This document shows, piece by piece, positions 1-8,740 of a stretch of 8,740 nt of DNA. The stretch's first letter is position 1; the number at the start of each line of letters is the position of its first letter. Below the pieces are notes generated by a model. The model saw nothing but the letters and a program-made list of their open reading frames with translations, was not told where the DNA came from and did not search any database. Origin of the DNA: Thermoleophilia bacterium (GTDB lineage Bacteria > Actinomycetota > Thermoleophilia > Gaiellales > Gaiellaceae); the NCBI GenBank assembly GCA_025936595.1, contig JAICTB010000082.1:1-8740 (forward strand), in the 5' to 3' direction. A program made the translations under genes and the position numbers.

Positions 1-1
1 G

Positions 2-3115
<3,114 letters not shown>

Positions 3116-3140
3116 ACGCGCCCAATCCCCCGTCTGCGGC

Positions 3141-3169
3141 TTCCGTTTTGCAACCAGGGGTGGTAGAAG
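3141..3169 (+). promoter_or_regulatory. possible weak promoter upstream of the MerR-type gene
   Basis: The 98-base gap between gyrA and the MerR-type gene is the only plus-strand spacer with room for a promoter. TAGAAG (3164-3169) resembles a -10 box and is preceded at 17 bases by TTCCGT (3141-3146), a poor -35 match. TTGCAA (3148-3153) matches -35 better but lies only 10 bases from that -10. No convincing gyrA terminator hairpin with a T-run is seen in this gap, so read-through from gyrA is equally possible. Speculative. Confidence 0.22.
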
Positions 3170-3200
3170 TGTCAACCGAGGGGTCGGGAGACATCGAACA

Positions 3201-3206
3201 AAGGAA
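3201..3206 (+). promoter_or_regulatory. Shine-Dalgarno site that fixes the MerR-type start
   Basis: AAGGAA lies just before the ATG at 3214, with AGGA ending 8 bases upstream of it. The frame stays open further upstream, with TTG at 3148 and GTG at 3160 and 3169, but none of these has a comparable ribosome site. The extra upstream residues also do not look like part of a MerR domain, so ATG 3214 is preferred. Confidence 0.75.
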
Positions 3207-3213
3207 GCCCCGG

Positions 3214-3507
3214 ATGGCCTACAGCAAACAGGTCGACCTGCTCGAGCCGATCGACATGGCGGAACACCTCGACAAGATCGAGCTCTATCTGGGGCAGGTG
3301 TGCGCGATCGCCGGCATCTCGAAGATGCAGCTCGACTACTGGACGAACAAGGCACAGATCCCGACCAAGGGCAAGAAGCAGCGCATCTACGACATGTCTG
3401 CGGTGCAGACCGTGATGCTGATCAAGCAGGCGAAGGACAAGGGCCTGAACCTCGGCGCGGCGATCGACGCGGCGCGCCGCTTCCGGGAACGCGCCGCGGC
3501 GGAATAA
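3214..3507 (+). CDS. small MerR-type helix-turn-helix protein
   Basis: A 97-residue protein that is almost only a MerR-like winged-helix DNA-binding domain. Residues 25-45 (YLGQVCAIAGISKMQLDYWT) form the helix-turn-helix. The wing is around KKQRIYD (54-60), as in the R-x-Y/F-x-x-x-D motif of the family. The helix after it (VMLIKQAKDKGLNLGAAIDAAR) matches the MerR stretch that normally leads into the dimerisation coil. The protein ends there, with no metal- or ligand-binding region, so it resembles the mini-MerR/HspR-like class rather than a classical sensor. The first 20 residues (acidic, with LEPIDMAEHLD) are not recognised. It probably binds DNA as a dimer, but target and signal are unknown. 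It follows gyrA by 98 bases and precedes a GT-C membrane protein gene by 32 bases, so it may be co-transcribed with either. Start chosen from the AAGGAA site. Confidence 0.85.
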   Translation: MAYSKQVDLLEPIDMAEHLDKIELYLGQVCAIAGISKMQLDYWTNKAQIPTKGKKQRIYDMSAVQTVMLIKQAKDKGLNLGAAIDAARRFRERAAAE

Positions 3508-3539
3508 CCACCTCCGCGTGGACGCACGGGTTTTCCGGC

Positions 3540-4937
3540 GTGCGTGAGCACGCCCTGCGGCTCGGCCCTCTGGTCCTCGTCGCGCTCGCCTTTGCGATCC
3601 CCGTGCAGTTCCCCGGGTGCGGCCAGACCTCGCACGTCGTCCTGACACGTTCGCTTGCGCAAGGGACTCCGCGCATCGACCGCCTGCACTGGCAGACATG
3701 CGACAAGAGCTGGTACCACGAGCACTTCTTCGCGGCCAAGGCGCCGGGCGTCGCGTTCGTCTCGCTGCCGCTGTGGCTCGCGCTCGACCATGCGGGACTC
3801 GTGTGGAACAGCGACGAGGGGTCCGTGACGCCGCCGTCGACAGTGTGGCCCCTCGCGTTCCTGACGGCGGTGCTTCCCGCGTTCGCGCTGCTGCTCCTGC
3901 TGCGGGCGTTCGGCGAGCGAATCCAGCCGGGCACCGGCACCGTCACGGCCGTCGCGGGAGGGCTCGGGACGCTCTTGCTGCCGTACGCGACGCTCTACGG
4001 CGCACAGATCCCGTCCACGCTGCTCGGCGCGGCGGCCTTCGCATGTCTGACCCTGCGGCGATCTCCGCTCGCCGCAGGCCTCTTCGCGGGGCTCGCGGTC
4101 ACGTTCGACTATCCGCTTGCGCTCATCGCCGCCCTTCTCGCCGGCTTCGTCGCCTTCACTGCAGCCGATCGCCTCCGCGAGCTCGTCCTCTACGCGGCCG
4201 GGGGCCTCGTCGGCCTCCTGCCGCTGCTCGCGTTCAATGCCTGGGCGTTCGGCAACCCGCTGCACCAGACCTATGAGGACGCCGTCCTCAGCCAGGGCTC
4301 CTCGGGCCATGACGTCGTCGGGGCGAACTCCGCCGGCTTCTACGGCATCGACGTGCCGAAGCCCCACGCGCTCGTCGACCTGCTCTTCTCCAATCGAGGT
4401 CTCTTCGTCGAGACGCCGGTCGTCGCGCTCGGCGTCGCGATGTGCCTCCTGCCGCGTGCGGGGCGGATTGCACGGTTCGGCGCACTCGTTTTCCTCGCGT
4501 TTCTCCTCTACGACGCCGGCTACTACCTGCCGTTCGGCGGTGACGTCCCCGGCCCGAGGCTGCTGATCCCCGCCTTGCCGTTCGTGCTCGTGCCGCTCGC
4601 GAGCGCTTTTCGACGCATACCCGTCACCGCGCTGCTCCTCACTGCGGTATCCGCTGCTTCGATGGTCGTTGCGACGGCGACGCGGCCGATGATCGGTCTC
4701 GAGCTGCAGACTTCCGTCTGGTTCTCGGACCTCGCGGAGAACCATTTCGCGCGCACGATCTTCAACGCGCACGGGTCGGGGTCGACGATCGTGGCGATGT
4801 CGCCCTTCTTCGTCCTGATCGCCGCGGGCGCTGTATGGGCGGTGGTGCAACTTCGCCCGCGGCTCCACTGGCGCGACGGCGTCCTCGCATTCAGCGCGCT
4901 CGCTGTCTGGGCGGTTGTCGCGTCGCTCGCGGGCTAG
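3540..4937 (+). CDS. polytopic membrane protein, probable GT-C type glycosyltransferase
   Basis: A 465-residue protein with about ten or more hydrophobic helices. After TM1 (residues 9-22) comes an extracytoplasmic loop with conserved-looking polar residues (IDR at 46-48, DKSWY at 55-59, AAKAPG at 65-70). This loop is typical of bacterial GT-C-like membrane proteins that move sugars from polyprenyl-phosphate donors outside the cytoplasmic membrane. Other family-like marks are FDYPLAL, LAFNAWAFGNPL, LLFSNRGLF and a late GPRLLIPALPF segment. These are usually annotated only as hypothetical or family-39-like glycosyltransferases, so the substrate is unknown. GTG at 3540 is the first in-frame start after the preceding gene ends; the frame is open further upstream but only as overlap with the MerR-type gene. 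No Shine-Dalgarno site is evident. It has no clear sequence similarity to the two GT-C-like genes opposite it. Its stop shares CTAG with the convergent gene. Membrane protein: sure; glycosyltransferase: moderate. Confidence 0.8.
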   Translation: MREHALRLGPLVLVALAFAIPVQFPGCGQTSHVVLTRSLAQGTPRIDRLHWQTCDKSWYHEHFFAAKAPGVAFVSLPLWLALDHAGLVWNSDEGSVTPPSTVWPLAFLTAVLPAFALLLLLRAFGERIQPGTGTVTAVAGGLGTLLLPYATLYGAQIPSTLLGAAAFACLTLRRSPLAAGLFAGLAVTFDYPLALIAALLAGFVAFTAADRLRELVLYAAGGLVGLLPLLAFNAWAFGNPLHQTYEDAVLSQGSSGHDVVGANSAGFYGIDVPKPHALVDLLFSNRGLFVETPVVALGVAMCLLPRAGRIARFGALVFLAFLLYDAGYYLPFGGDVPGPRLLIPALPFVLVPLASAFRRIPVTALLLTAVSAASMVVATATRPMIGLELQTSVWFSDLAENHFARTIFNAHGSGSTIVAMSPFFVLIAAGAVWAVVQLRPRLHWRDGVLAFSALAVWAVVASLAG

Positions 4938-6415
4938 AACGCGGTCGCGACCGTCAGCGCCCAGCTGACGGAGTAGGCCGCGAGCCACGCGTAGAGCAGC
5001 GCACGCCGCCAGCCCCCGCGCGACACGAGCCACGACCCGGTCGCGACCGCGAACACGATCGCCGTCGGCGCCAGGAACAGCAGGTAGTGCGCCTTGATCG
5101 GGTCGCCGCCTTTCTGCGGGAAGCGGATCAGCTCGATGATGTAAGCCGCCCAGGTCAGAACGAAGAATCCGGTGAGAACCGTGTACACGCCGTCGCGCGG
5201 GCCGGCGCGGCGCCTCACGGAGCGCAGAAACGCCGGGACACCGAATGCGGCGAGCCCGGCGAGCACGAGTGCGTCGCCGCCGAAGCCGAGCACGCTCTGG
5301 ATCGATGCGAGCGTGCGCGCGTGCGGCTTCGGCTCGTTCCAGTCGTGGTAGTTGCCACCCCAATCGCTCCAGAGGTACGCGTGGAAGCGGGGCAGCAGGG
5401 CGTACTGGAAGCTGTAGCGGTACGGGTGCGTGACGAGCTCGGGAGGCAGCGACACGTAGAACGACAGCGGCTCGTGGTCGATCATGTAACCCGGGCGGTT
5501 GAGGTTGGCGCGCAGTGGGTCGTCGTACACGTGGTACTGGTGGATCCACCACGGCCCGACCGCAAGCACGAGCACTGCGGCTGCCGTGACGACGTACGGC
5601 ACAGCGCGACGACGTGAGACGACGAGCGCCGAGCCGAGCAGCAGGATCGCAACGAGCGCTCCCGATTGTCGGGTGAGCGCTGCCGCTGCGAGAGTGAGCC
5701 CCGCTGCAATCCCTCGCCACGCTGTAGGGCCCCTTCGGAGCGCACGGACGACGAGCAACGCCGCGCCCGCCGCGATCGCCGCGAACGGAGGGTCCGGGTG
5801 GAAGTAGAGCGCTCCGGCGAGGACGGGCGGCAGCAACGTCGCGCCGACGGCGCCGAGCAGCGCCGCCCAGCGCCACTCGGGCCACACCTCGTGCGCGAGC
5901 AGTGCTGCGAGCGGAACGAGGGCGACCGCCGAGGCGTAGTCGAGCAGCACGATCGGAAGCCATGGCTCGTTGTCCGTCGCTGCGTCCACGTAGGCCCACG
6001 CCCAGGCGAGGGCGGCGAGCCAGAGCCCGACGCCGACCAGCCATCGCGGCTCGAGCCGCCGCCCGCCCGCGACGAGCAGCCCCCCGCCCAGCACGAGCGC
6101 GAGCCACAGAAGCCGCCGCAGGAGCCGCGGAAGTGACTGGAGCACCGGCGACGCGCGGTCCGGCCTCACCGGGTTGAACGCCCAGGTGAGCGCCACGCCC
6201 AGTGCGGGCACGGCCGGCGGTAGCGCGAACTCGGCGTTCTCGTTCGGGCCGGGCAGCCGGTGGTTCGCGTACAGCCCGTCCACGAGGCCGCGGTAGGCGA
6301 CCTCGTCGTCGCCGCCGCGGCTGCGGTACTGCTCGACGGCGGACCACGCGACCACCGCGAACCCGGCCGTCACGAGGAGGACGAGAAGCCAGGGCGGGAA
6401 GAGCCGGGCGATCAA
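4934..6415 (-). CDS. GT-C-like polytopic membrane protein, second copy of a tandem pair
   Basis: A 493-residue protein with TM1 at residues 9-27, then an acidic patch (GGDDE, 34-38) in the first outer loop where GT-C enzymes keep catalytic acids. About ten further hydrophobic helices follow. Between the mid and C-terminal helices lies a large predicted extracytoplasmic segment rich in aromatic residues and His (RPGYMIDHEPLSFY, THPYRY, FHAYLWSDWGGNYHDW). It is clearly a paralogue of the gene immediately upstream. Shared blocks include LYFHPDPPFA, RPGYM-DH, FHAYLWSDW, QSVLGFGGDALV, RFPQ and an almost identical C-terminus (RRALLYAW to ATAF). The role is inferred as lipid-linked sugar transfer at the outer membrane face; substrate unknown. 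The start is TTG at 6415, overlapping the TGA of the upstream gene as TTGA. This aligns the N-terminus with the paralogue, whereas the next in-frame GTG (6373) would cut into TM1. It has no Shine-Dalgarno site, so translation is probably coupled. The TAG stop lies in the CTAG shared with the convergent gene. Confidence 0.82.
   Translation of the reverse strand: MIARLFPPWLLVLLVTAGFAVVAWSAVEQYRSRGGDDEVAYRGLVDGLYANHRLPGPNENAEFALPPAVPALGVALTWAFNPVRPDRASPVLQSLPRLLRRLLWLALVLGGGLLVAGGRRLEPRWLVGVGLWLAALAWAWAYVDAATDNEPWLPIVLLDYASAVALVPLAALLAHEVWPEWRWAALLGAVGATLLPPVLAGALYFHPDPPFAAIAAGAALLVVRALRRGPTAWRGIAAGLTLAAAALTRQSGALVAILLLGSALVVSRRRAVPYVVTAAAVLVLAVGPWWIHQYHVYDDPLRANLNRPGYMIDHEPLSFYVSLPPELVTHPYRYSFQYALLPRFHAYLWSDWGGNYHDWNEPKPHARTLASIQSVLGFGGDALVLAGLAAFGVPAFLRSVRRRAGPRDGVYTVLTGFFVLTWAAYIIELIRFPQKGGDPIKAHYLLFLAPTAIVFAVATGSWLVSRGGWRRALLYAWLAAYSVSWALTVATAF
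4951..4971 (+). terminator. candidate hairpin terminator for the plus-strand GT-C gene
   Basis: CCGTCAGC (4951-4958) and GCTGACGG (4964-4971) form a perfect 8-bp stem with a 5-base loop, starting 13 bases after the plus-strand stop. It is preceded by and overlaps a 12-bp palindrome, CGGTCGCGACCG (4942-4953). There is no T-run after the stem, so it is not a classical intrinsic terminator. It lies within the last codons of the minus-strand gene (VSWALT), and the paralogue keeps a shorter 6-bp version (6431-6447). Amino-acid conservation could therefore explain part of it. Confidence 0.35.
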
Positions 6416-7914
6416 AACGCCGTCGCGAACGTCAGCGCCCAGCTGACCGTGTACGCCGCGACCCAGGCATAGAGGAGTGCGCGGCGCCAGCCGCCGCGCC
6501 GGGCGAGCAGGATGCCCGCCGCCACGGCGAAGACCGCGCACGCCGGAGCGATGAACAGGAGGTAGCGCGCCTTCACCGGATCGCTGTCCCGCTGGGGAAA
6601 GCGCACGAGCATGCCGATGAACCCGGCCCACGCGAGCAGGAACAGGGTCGTCAGCACGGCGAACGCTCCGTCGGCCGGCAGCACGTCCCTCCCGCGTGCG
6701 ACGCGCAGGAGCGCCGGGACGCCGACGAGCGCGACGCCGCCGATCACGAGCGCGTCGCCGCCGAAGCCGAGCACGCTCTGCGACGAGGCGAGCGTCGTGG
6801 CGAAACGCTTCGTGTCCTTCCCCCAGTGGTGGTAGCCCCCGTACCAGTCGCTCCAGAGGTACGCGTGGAAGCGCGGGAACAGCGTGTCCATGAACGCCGG
6901 CCTGCGCGGGTGCGTGATCAGGGAGACGGGCGTCGACGTGAAGAACGACAGGCGCTGGTGGTCGAGCATGTAGCCGGGTCGGTCGAGGTTCGCCTCGACC
7001 GGGTTTCGGTAGCGCTCCCACTGTTGGTACCACCAGCCGCCGACCACGAGCAGCATGCCGAGTGTTCCTGCGACCACGTAGCGGATCGACGAGCGCCTGC
7101 CGACGAGCGCCACACCGATCGCGAGCGAGATCGCGACCACCGGTGCCGACTGGCGCGCGAGCGCTGCCAGACCGAGCGCGACTCCGGCAGCCGCGCCCGC
7201 CCACATGGTGAGCCCGGTGCGCGTCGCTCGCACGACGAGGGCGGTCGCGATCGTCGCGGCGAGCGCGAACGGAGGATCGGGGTGGAAGTAGAGCGTCGAT
7301 GCGAAGACGACCGGCATCAGGCACGCGGCGATCGCGCCGAGGATCGGCATGCGGCGCCGCTCCGGCCAGACCTCGTGCGCCAGCCACGCCGTCGCGGGGA
7401 CGAGCGCGACGCCGCAGGCGAACGAGATCAGGACGAGCGGAAGCCAGCCCTCGTTGTCCGTGGCGGCGAGCACGTACGACACAGCCCAGGTCGCCGCTGC
7501 GAGCCACGCACCGATGCCCAGTAGCCAGCGCGGCTGGAGCGGGCGCGCCCGAGCGACGCCGAGCGCACCGAGGAGCACGAGCGCGATCCACGCGAGGCGG
7601 CGGAGGAGCTTCGGCATCGCCTGCAGCGGCGGCGAGTTCGGATTGTCGTAGTTCGGAGCCCCGAAGGCACGCTGCACGAGGACGCCGACGGCCGGCACGC
7701 CGATCGGCATGGCGTACTCGTAGTTCTGGTCGCGCCGCGGGATGCGATGCTGGACGTCGAGCCACTGGACGTAGTCGACGTAGCTGTAGGAATCCTCGCC
7801 GCCTCCGTCGCGCCACTGCTCGAGCCCTGACCAGGAGACGACCGTGAAGCCCGCAGTCAGAGTGAGCACGACGACCCACGTCGGGATCGCGGCGGCAACG
7901 GCGCGTACCCGCAC
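6412..7914 (-). CDS. GT-C-like polytopic membrane protein, first copy of a tandem pair
   Basis: A 500-residue protein with TM1 at residues 13-31, then acidic residues E40-D41 at the start of the first outer loop (GGGEDSYSYVDYVQW). A series of hydrophobic helices and a large polar extracytoplasmic segment (RPGYMLDHQRLSFF, FHAYLWSDWYGGYHHW) come before the last four helices. The layout fits GT-C glycosyltransferases using polyprenyl-linked donors, but there is no family-defining motif that I can name, so the reaction and substrate are unassigned. It is paralogous along its whole length to the downstream gene. The start is GTG at 7914, 5 bases after the slipin stop. The frame is open upstream (overlapping slipin), but no ribosome site supports an earlier start, and this start places TM1 at the N-terminus as in the paralogue. 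The lack of its own Shine-Dalgarno site suggests coupling to slipin. Its TGA is overlapped by the next gene's TTG. Confidence 0.82.
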   Translation of the reverse strand: MRVRAVAAAIPTWVVVLTLTAGFTVVSWSGLEQWRDGGGEDSYSYVDYVQWLDVQHRIPRRDQNYEYAMPIGVPAVGVLVQRAFGAPNYDNPNSPPLQAMPKLLRRLAWIALVLLGALGVARARPLQPRWLLGIGAWLAAATWAVSYVLAATDNEGWLPLVLISFACGVALVPATAWLAHEVWPERRRMPILGAIAACLMPVVFASTLYFHPDPPFALAATIATALVVRATRTGLTMWAGAAAGVALGLAALARQSAPVVAISLAIGVALVGRRSSIRYVVAGTLGMLLVVGGWWYQQWERYRNPVEANLDRPGYMLDHQRLSFFTSTPVSLITHPRRPAFMDTLFPRFHAYLWSDWYGGYHHWGKDTKRFATTLASSQSVLGFGGDALVIGGVALVGVPALLRVARGRDVLPADGAFAVLTTLFLLAWAGFIGMLVRFPQRDSDPVKARYLLFIAPACAVFAVAAGILLARRGGWRRALLYAWVAAYTVSWALTFATAF

Positions 7915-7919
7915 CGTGT

Positions 7920-8687
7920 TCAGTCGGATTTGTCGCCGCGCGCCTTGAGGGCGTTGAGCATCTCGATCGGCACGGGGAAGGCGATCGTCGTCGACTGCGA
8001 CGAGCCGAGCTCGAGCAGCGTCTGCAGGTAGCGGAGCTGCAACGCGATCGGGTGGTCCTCGATCACGACGGCGGCATCCTTCAGCCGCTCGGACGCCTGA
8101 TACTCGCCCTCGGCGTTGATCACCTTCGCGCGCCGCTCGCGCTCGGCCTCCGCCTGCCGTGCCATGGCGCGCTGCATCCCCTGCGGGATCTCGACGTCCT
8201 TCACCTCGACGATCGAGACCTTGATCCCCCACGGCGCCGTCTGCTCGTCGATGATCCCCTGGAGGATCGCGTTGATCTTCTCGCGCTCTGACAGCAGCTC
8301 GTCGAGCTGGTGCTGGCCGAGCACGGAGCGCAGCGTCGTCTGCGCGATCTGGGACGTCGCGACCATGAAGTTCTCGACCTGCACGATCGCGTCCTCCGGC
8401 GCCACGATGCGGAAGTACGCGACGGCGTTGACGCGCACGGGGACGTTGTCCTTCGTGATCACTTCCTGCGGCGGGATGTTCAGCGTGATCGTGCGCAGGT
8501 CGACGCGCACCATCCGGTCGACGACCGGGATCAGGATGAAGAGGCCCGGTCCCTTCGGCGCGGGCAGGAGCCGGCCGAGCCGGAAGACGATCCCGCGCTC
8601 GTACTCGCGCGCGACCTTGATCGCGCTCACGGCGAAGAGCAGGACCAGGAAGACGACGATGACGAGGATCACCAGAGCTGCTGTCAT
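7920..8687 (-). CDS. slipin / stomatin-like SPFH-domain membrane protein
   Basis: A 255-residue protein of normal length for bacterial slipins. Residues 4-23 form a single N-terminal membrane anchor. The SPFH/Band 7 domain runs from about 25 to 200, with family blocks YERGIVFRLGR (29-39), GPGLFILIPVVDR (47-58), VDLRT (62-66), TKDNVPVRVNAVAYFRI (78-94) and QTTLRSVLGQHQLDELLSER (116-135). A charged helix (about 170-206; RQAEAERERRAKVINAEGE) is the oligomerising coiled coil. It ends with a hydrophobic stretch, TTIAFPVPIEML (233-244). In archaeal stomatins the equivalent C-terminal stretch is reported as the target of the NfeD-type protease partner. Slipins form large membrane rings linked to membrane microdomains. 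The start ATG at 8687 has AGGA 7 bases upstream and overlaps the stop of the preceding NfeD-like frame as ATGA. It heads the visible part of an operon with two GT-C-like genes. Confidence 0.95.
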   Translation of the reverse strand: MTAALVILVIVVFLVLLFAVSAIKVAREYERGIVFRLGRLLPAPKGPGLFILIPVVDRMVRVDLRTITLNIPPQEVITKDNVPVRVNAVAYFRIVAPEDAIVQVENFMVATSQIAQTTLRSVLGQHQLDELLSEREKINAILQGIIDEQTAPWGIKVSIVEVKDVEIPQGMQRAMARQAEAERERRAKVINAEGEYQASERLKDAAVVIEDHPIALQLRYLQTLLELGSSQSTTIAFPVPIEMLNALKARGDKSD

Positions 8688-8740
8688 GTTTCGATCCTAC
8701 GCACGTCGAGGGTCAGACCGTGCAGGCCGGCGACGCGGAC
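8684..8740 (-). CDS. NfeD-like protein, last 18 residues only
   Basis: The minus-strand frame from the window edge reads VRVAGLHGLTLDVRRIET and stops at TGA (8686-8684). The V-x-V-x-G-x-x-G-L-T-L-x-V pattern is typical of the last strands of the OB-fold at the C-terminus of NfeD proteins. NfeD genes commonly stand directly before slipin genes as the stomatin-operon partner protein. The stop overlaps the slipin ATG as ATGA, implying translational coupling. Only the tail is in the window, so whether this is the short form or the long form with a serine protease domain cannot be told. Position plus motif make the call likely but not certain. Confidence 0.6.
   Translation of the reverse strand, partial: VRVAGLHGLTLDVRRIET
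8695..8699 (-). promoter_or_regulatory. Shine-Dalgarno site of the slipin gene
   Basis: On the minus strand TAGGA precedes the slipin ATG by 7 bases. It lies inside the last codons of the NfeD-like frame (Arg-Arg-Ile), so slipin can be translated both independently and by coupling through the ATGA overlap. Confidence 0.65.

Noticed and set aside
3116..3213. Intrinsic terminator after gyrA
   Set aside because: No stem longer than about 4 bp and no T-run beyond TTTT at 3146-3149 could be found in this gap.
3387..6347. 986-codon minus-strand open frame
   Set aside because: Composition is Arg/Ala/Gly-rich with no domains; it runs antisense to two real plus-strand genes and out of frame with the membrane protein gene on its own strand.
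4934..7879. Single minus-strand 981-codon open frame suggesting a giant fusion protein
   Set aside because: Only the part from 6415 down is membrane-protein-like. The upstream half is Arg/Ala-rich out-of-frame sequence lying over the real gene at 6412-7914, as expected in GC-rich DNA.
6412..8232. Earlier start for the first GT-C-like copy, extending into slipin
   Set aside because: The extension overlaps slipin coding sequence and has low-complexity Arg-rich composition; GTG 7914 puts the first membrane helix at the N-terminus.

Overview
The window is GC-rich, densely packed bacterial DNA, most likely chromosomal, from a high-GC actinobacterium. The GyrA, the small MerR-type protein and the slipin together suggest the Thermoleophilia/Gaiellales side of the Actinomycetota rather than a mycobacterium. 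That placement is an impression from protein style and has not been tested by a search.

Layout. (1) Positions 2-3115, plus strand: the 3' part of gyrA. The window opens inside an in-frame intein, which ends at 985 with the His-Asn/Thr splice junction. The C-extein (709 residues) follows: the rest of the breakage-reunion domain, the coiled coil and the C-terminal pinwheel. The intein still carries a LAGLIDADG endonuclease domain, but the first motif has Gly where the metal-binding acid should be. (2) 3214-3507, plus: a 97-residue MerR-type DNA-binding protein with a good Shine-Dalgarno site and no effector domain. (3) 3540-4937, plus: a polytopic membrane protein of GT-C glycosyltransferase type. 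(4) 4934-8740, minus: a tightly coupled operon. In transcription order it is the tail of an NfeD-like gene, a slipin/stomatin (SPFH) gene, and two tandem paralogous GT-C-like membrane proteins. The junctions are ATGA, a 5-nt gap, and TTGA.

The plus-strand GT-C gene and the minus-strand operon converge so tightly that one CTAG palindrome (4934-4937) supplies the stop codon of both. A perfect 8-bp-stem hairpin 13 nt past the plus-strand stop lies inside the last codons of the minus-strand gene and is a candidate terminator for the plus-strand transcript.

Together, the right half looks like a membrane or cell-envelope module: an SPFH scaffold with its NfeD partner is translationally linked to two putative lipid-linked sugar transferases and faces a third, unrelated one. 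The functional link is inferred from gene order only. All stretches without a gene are shorter than 100 bases.
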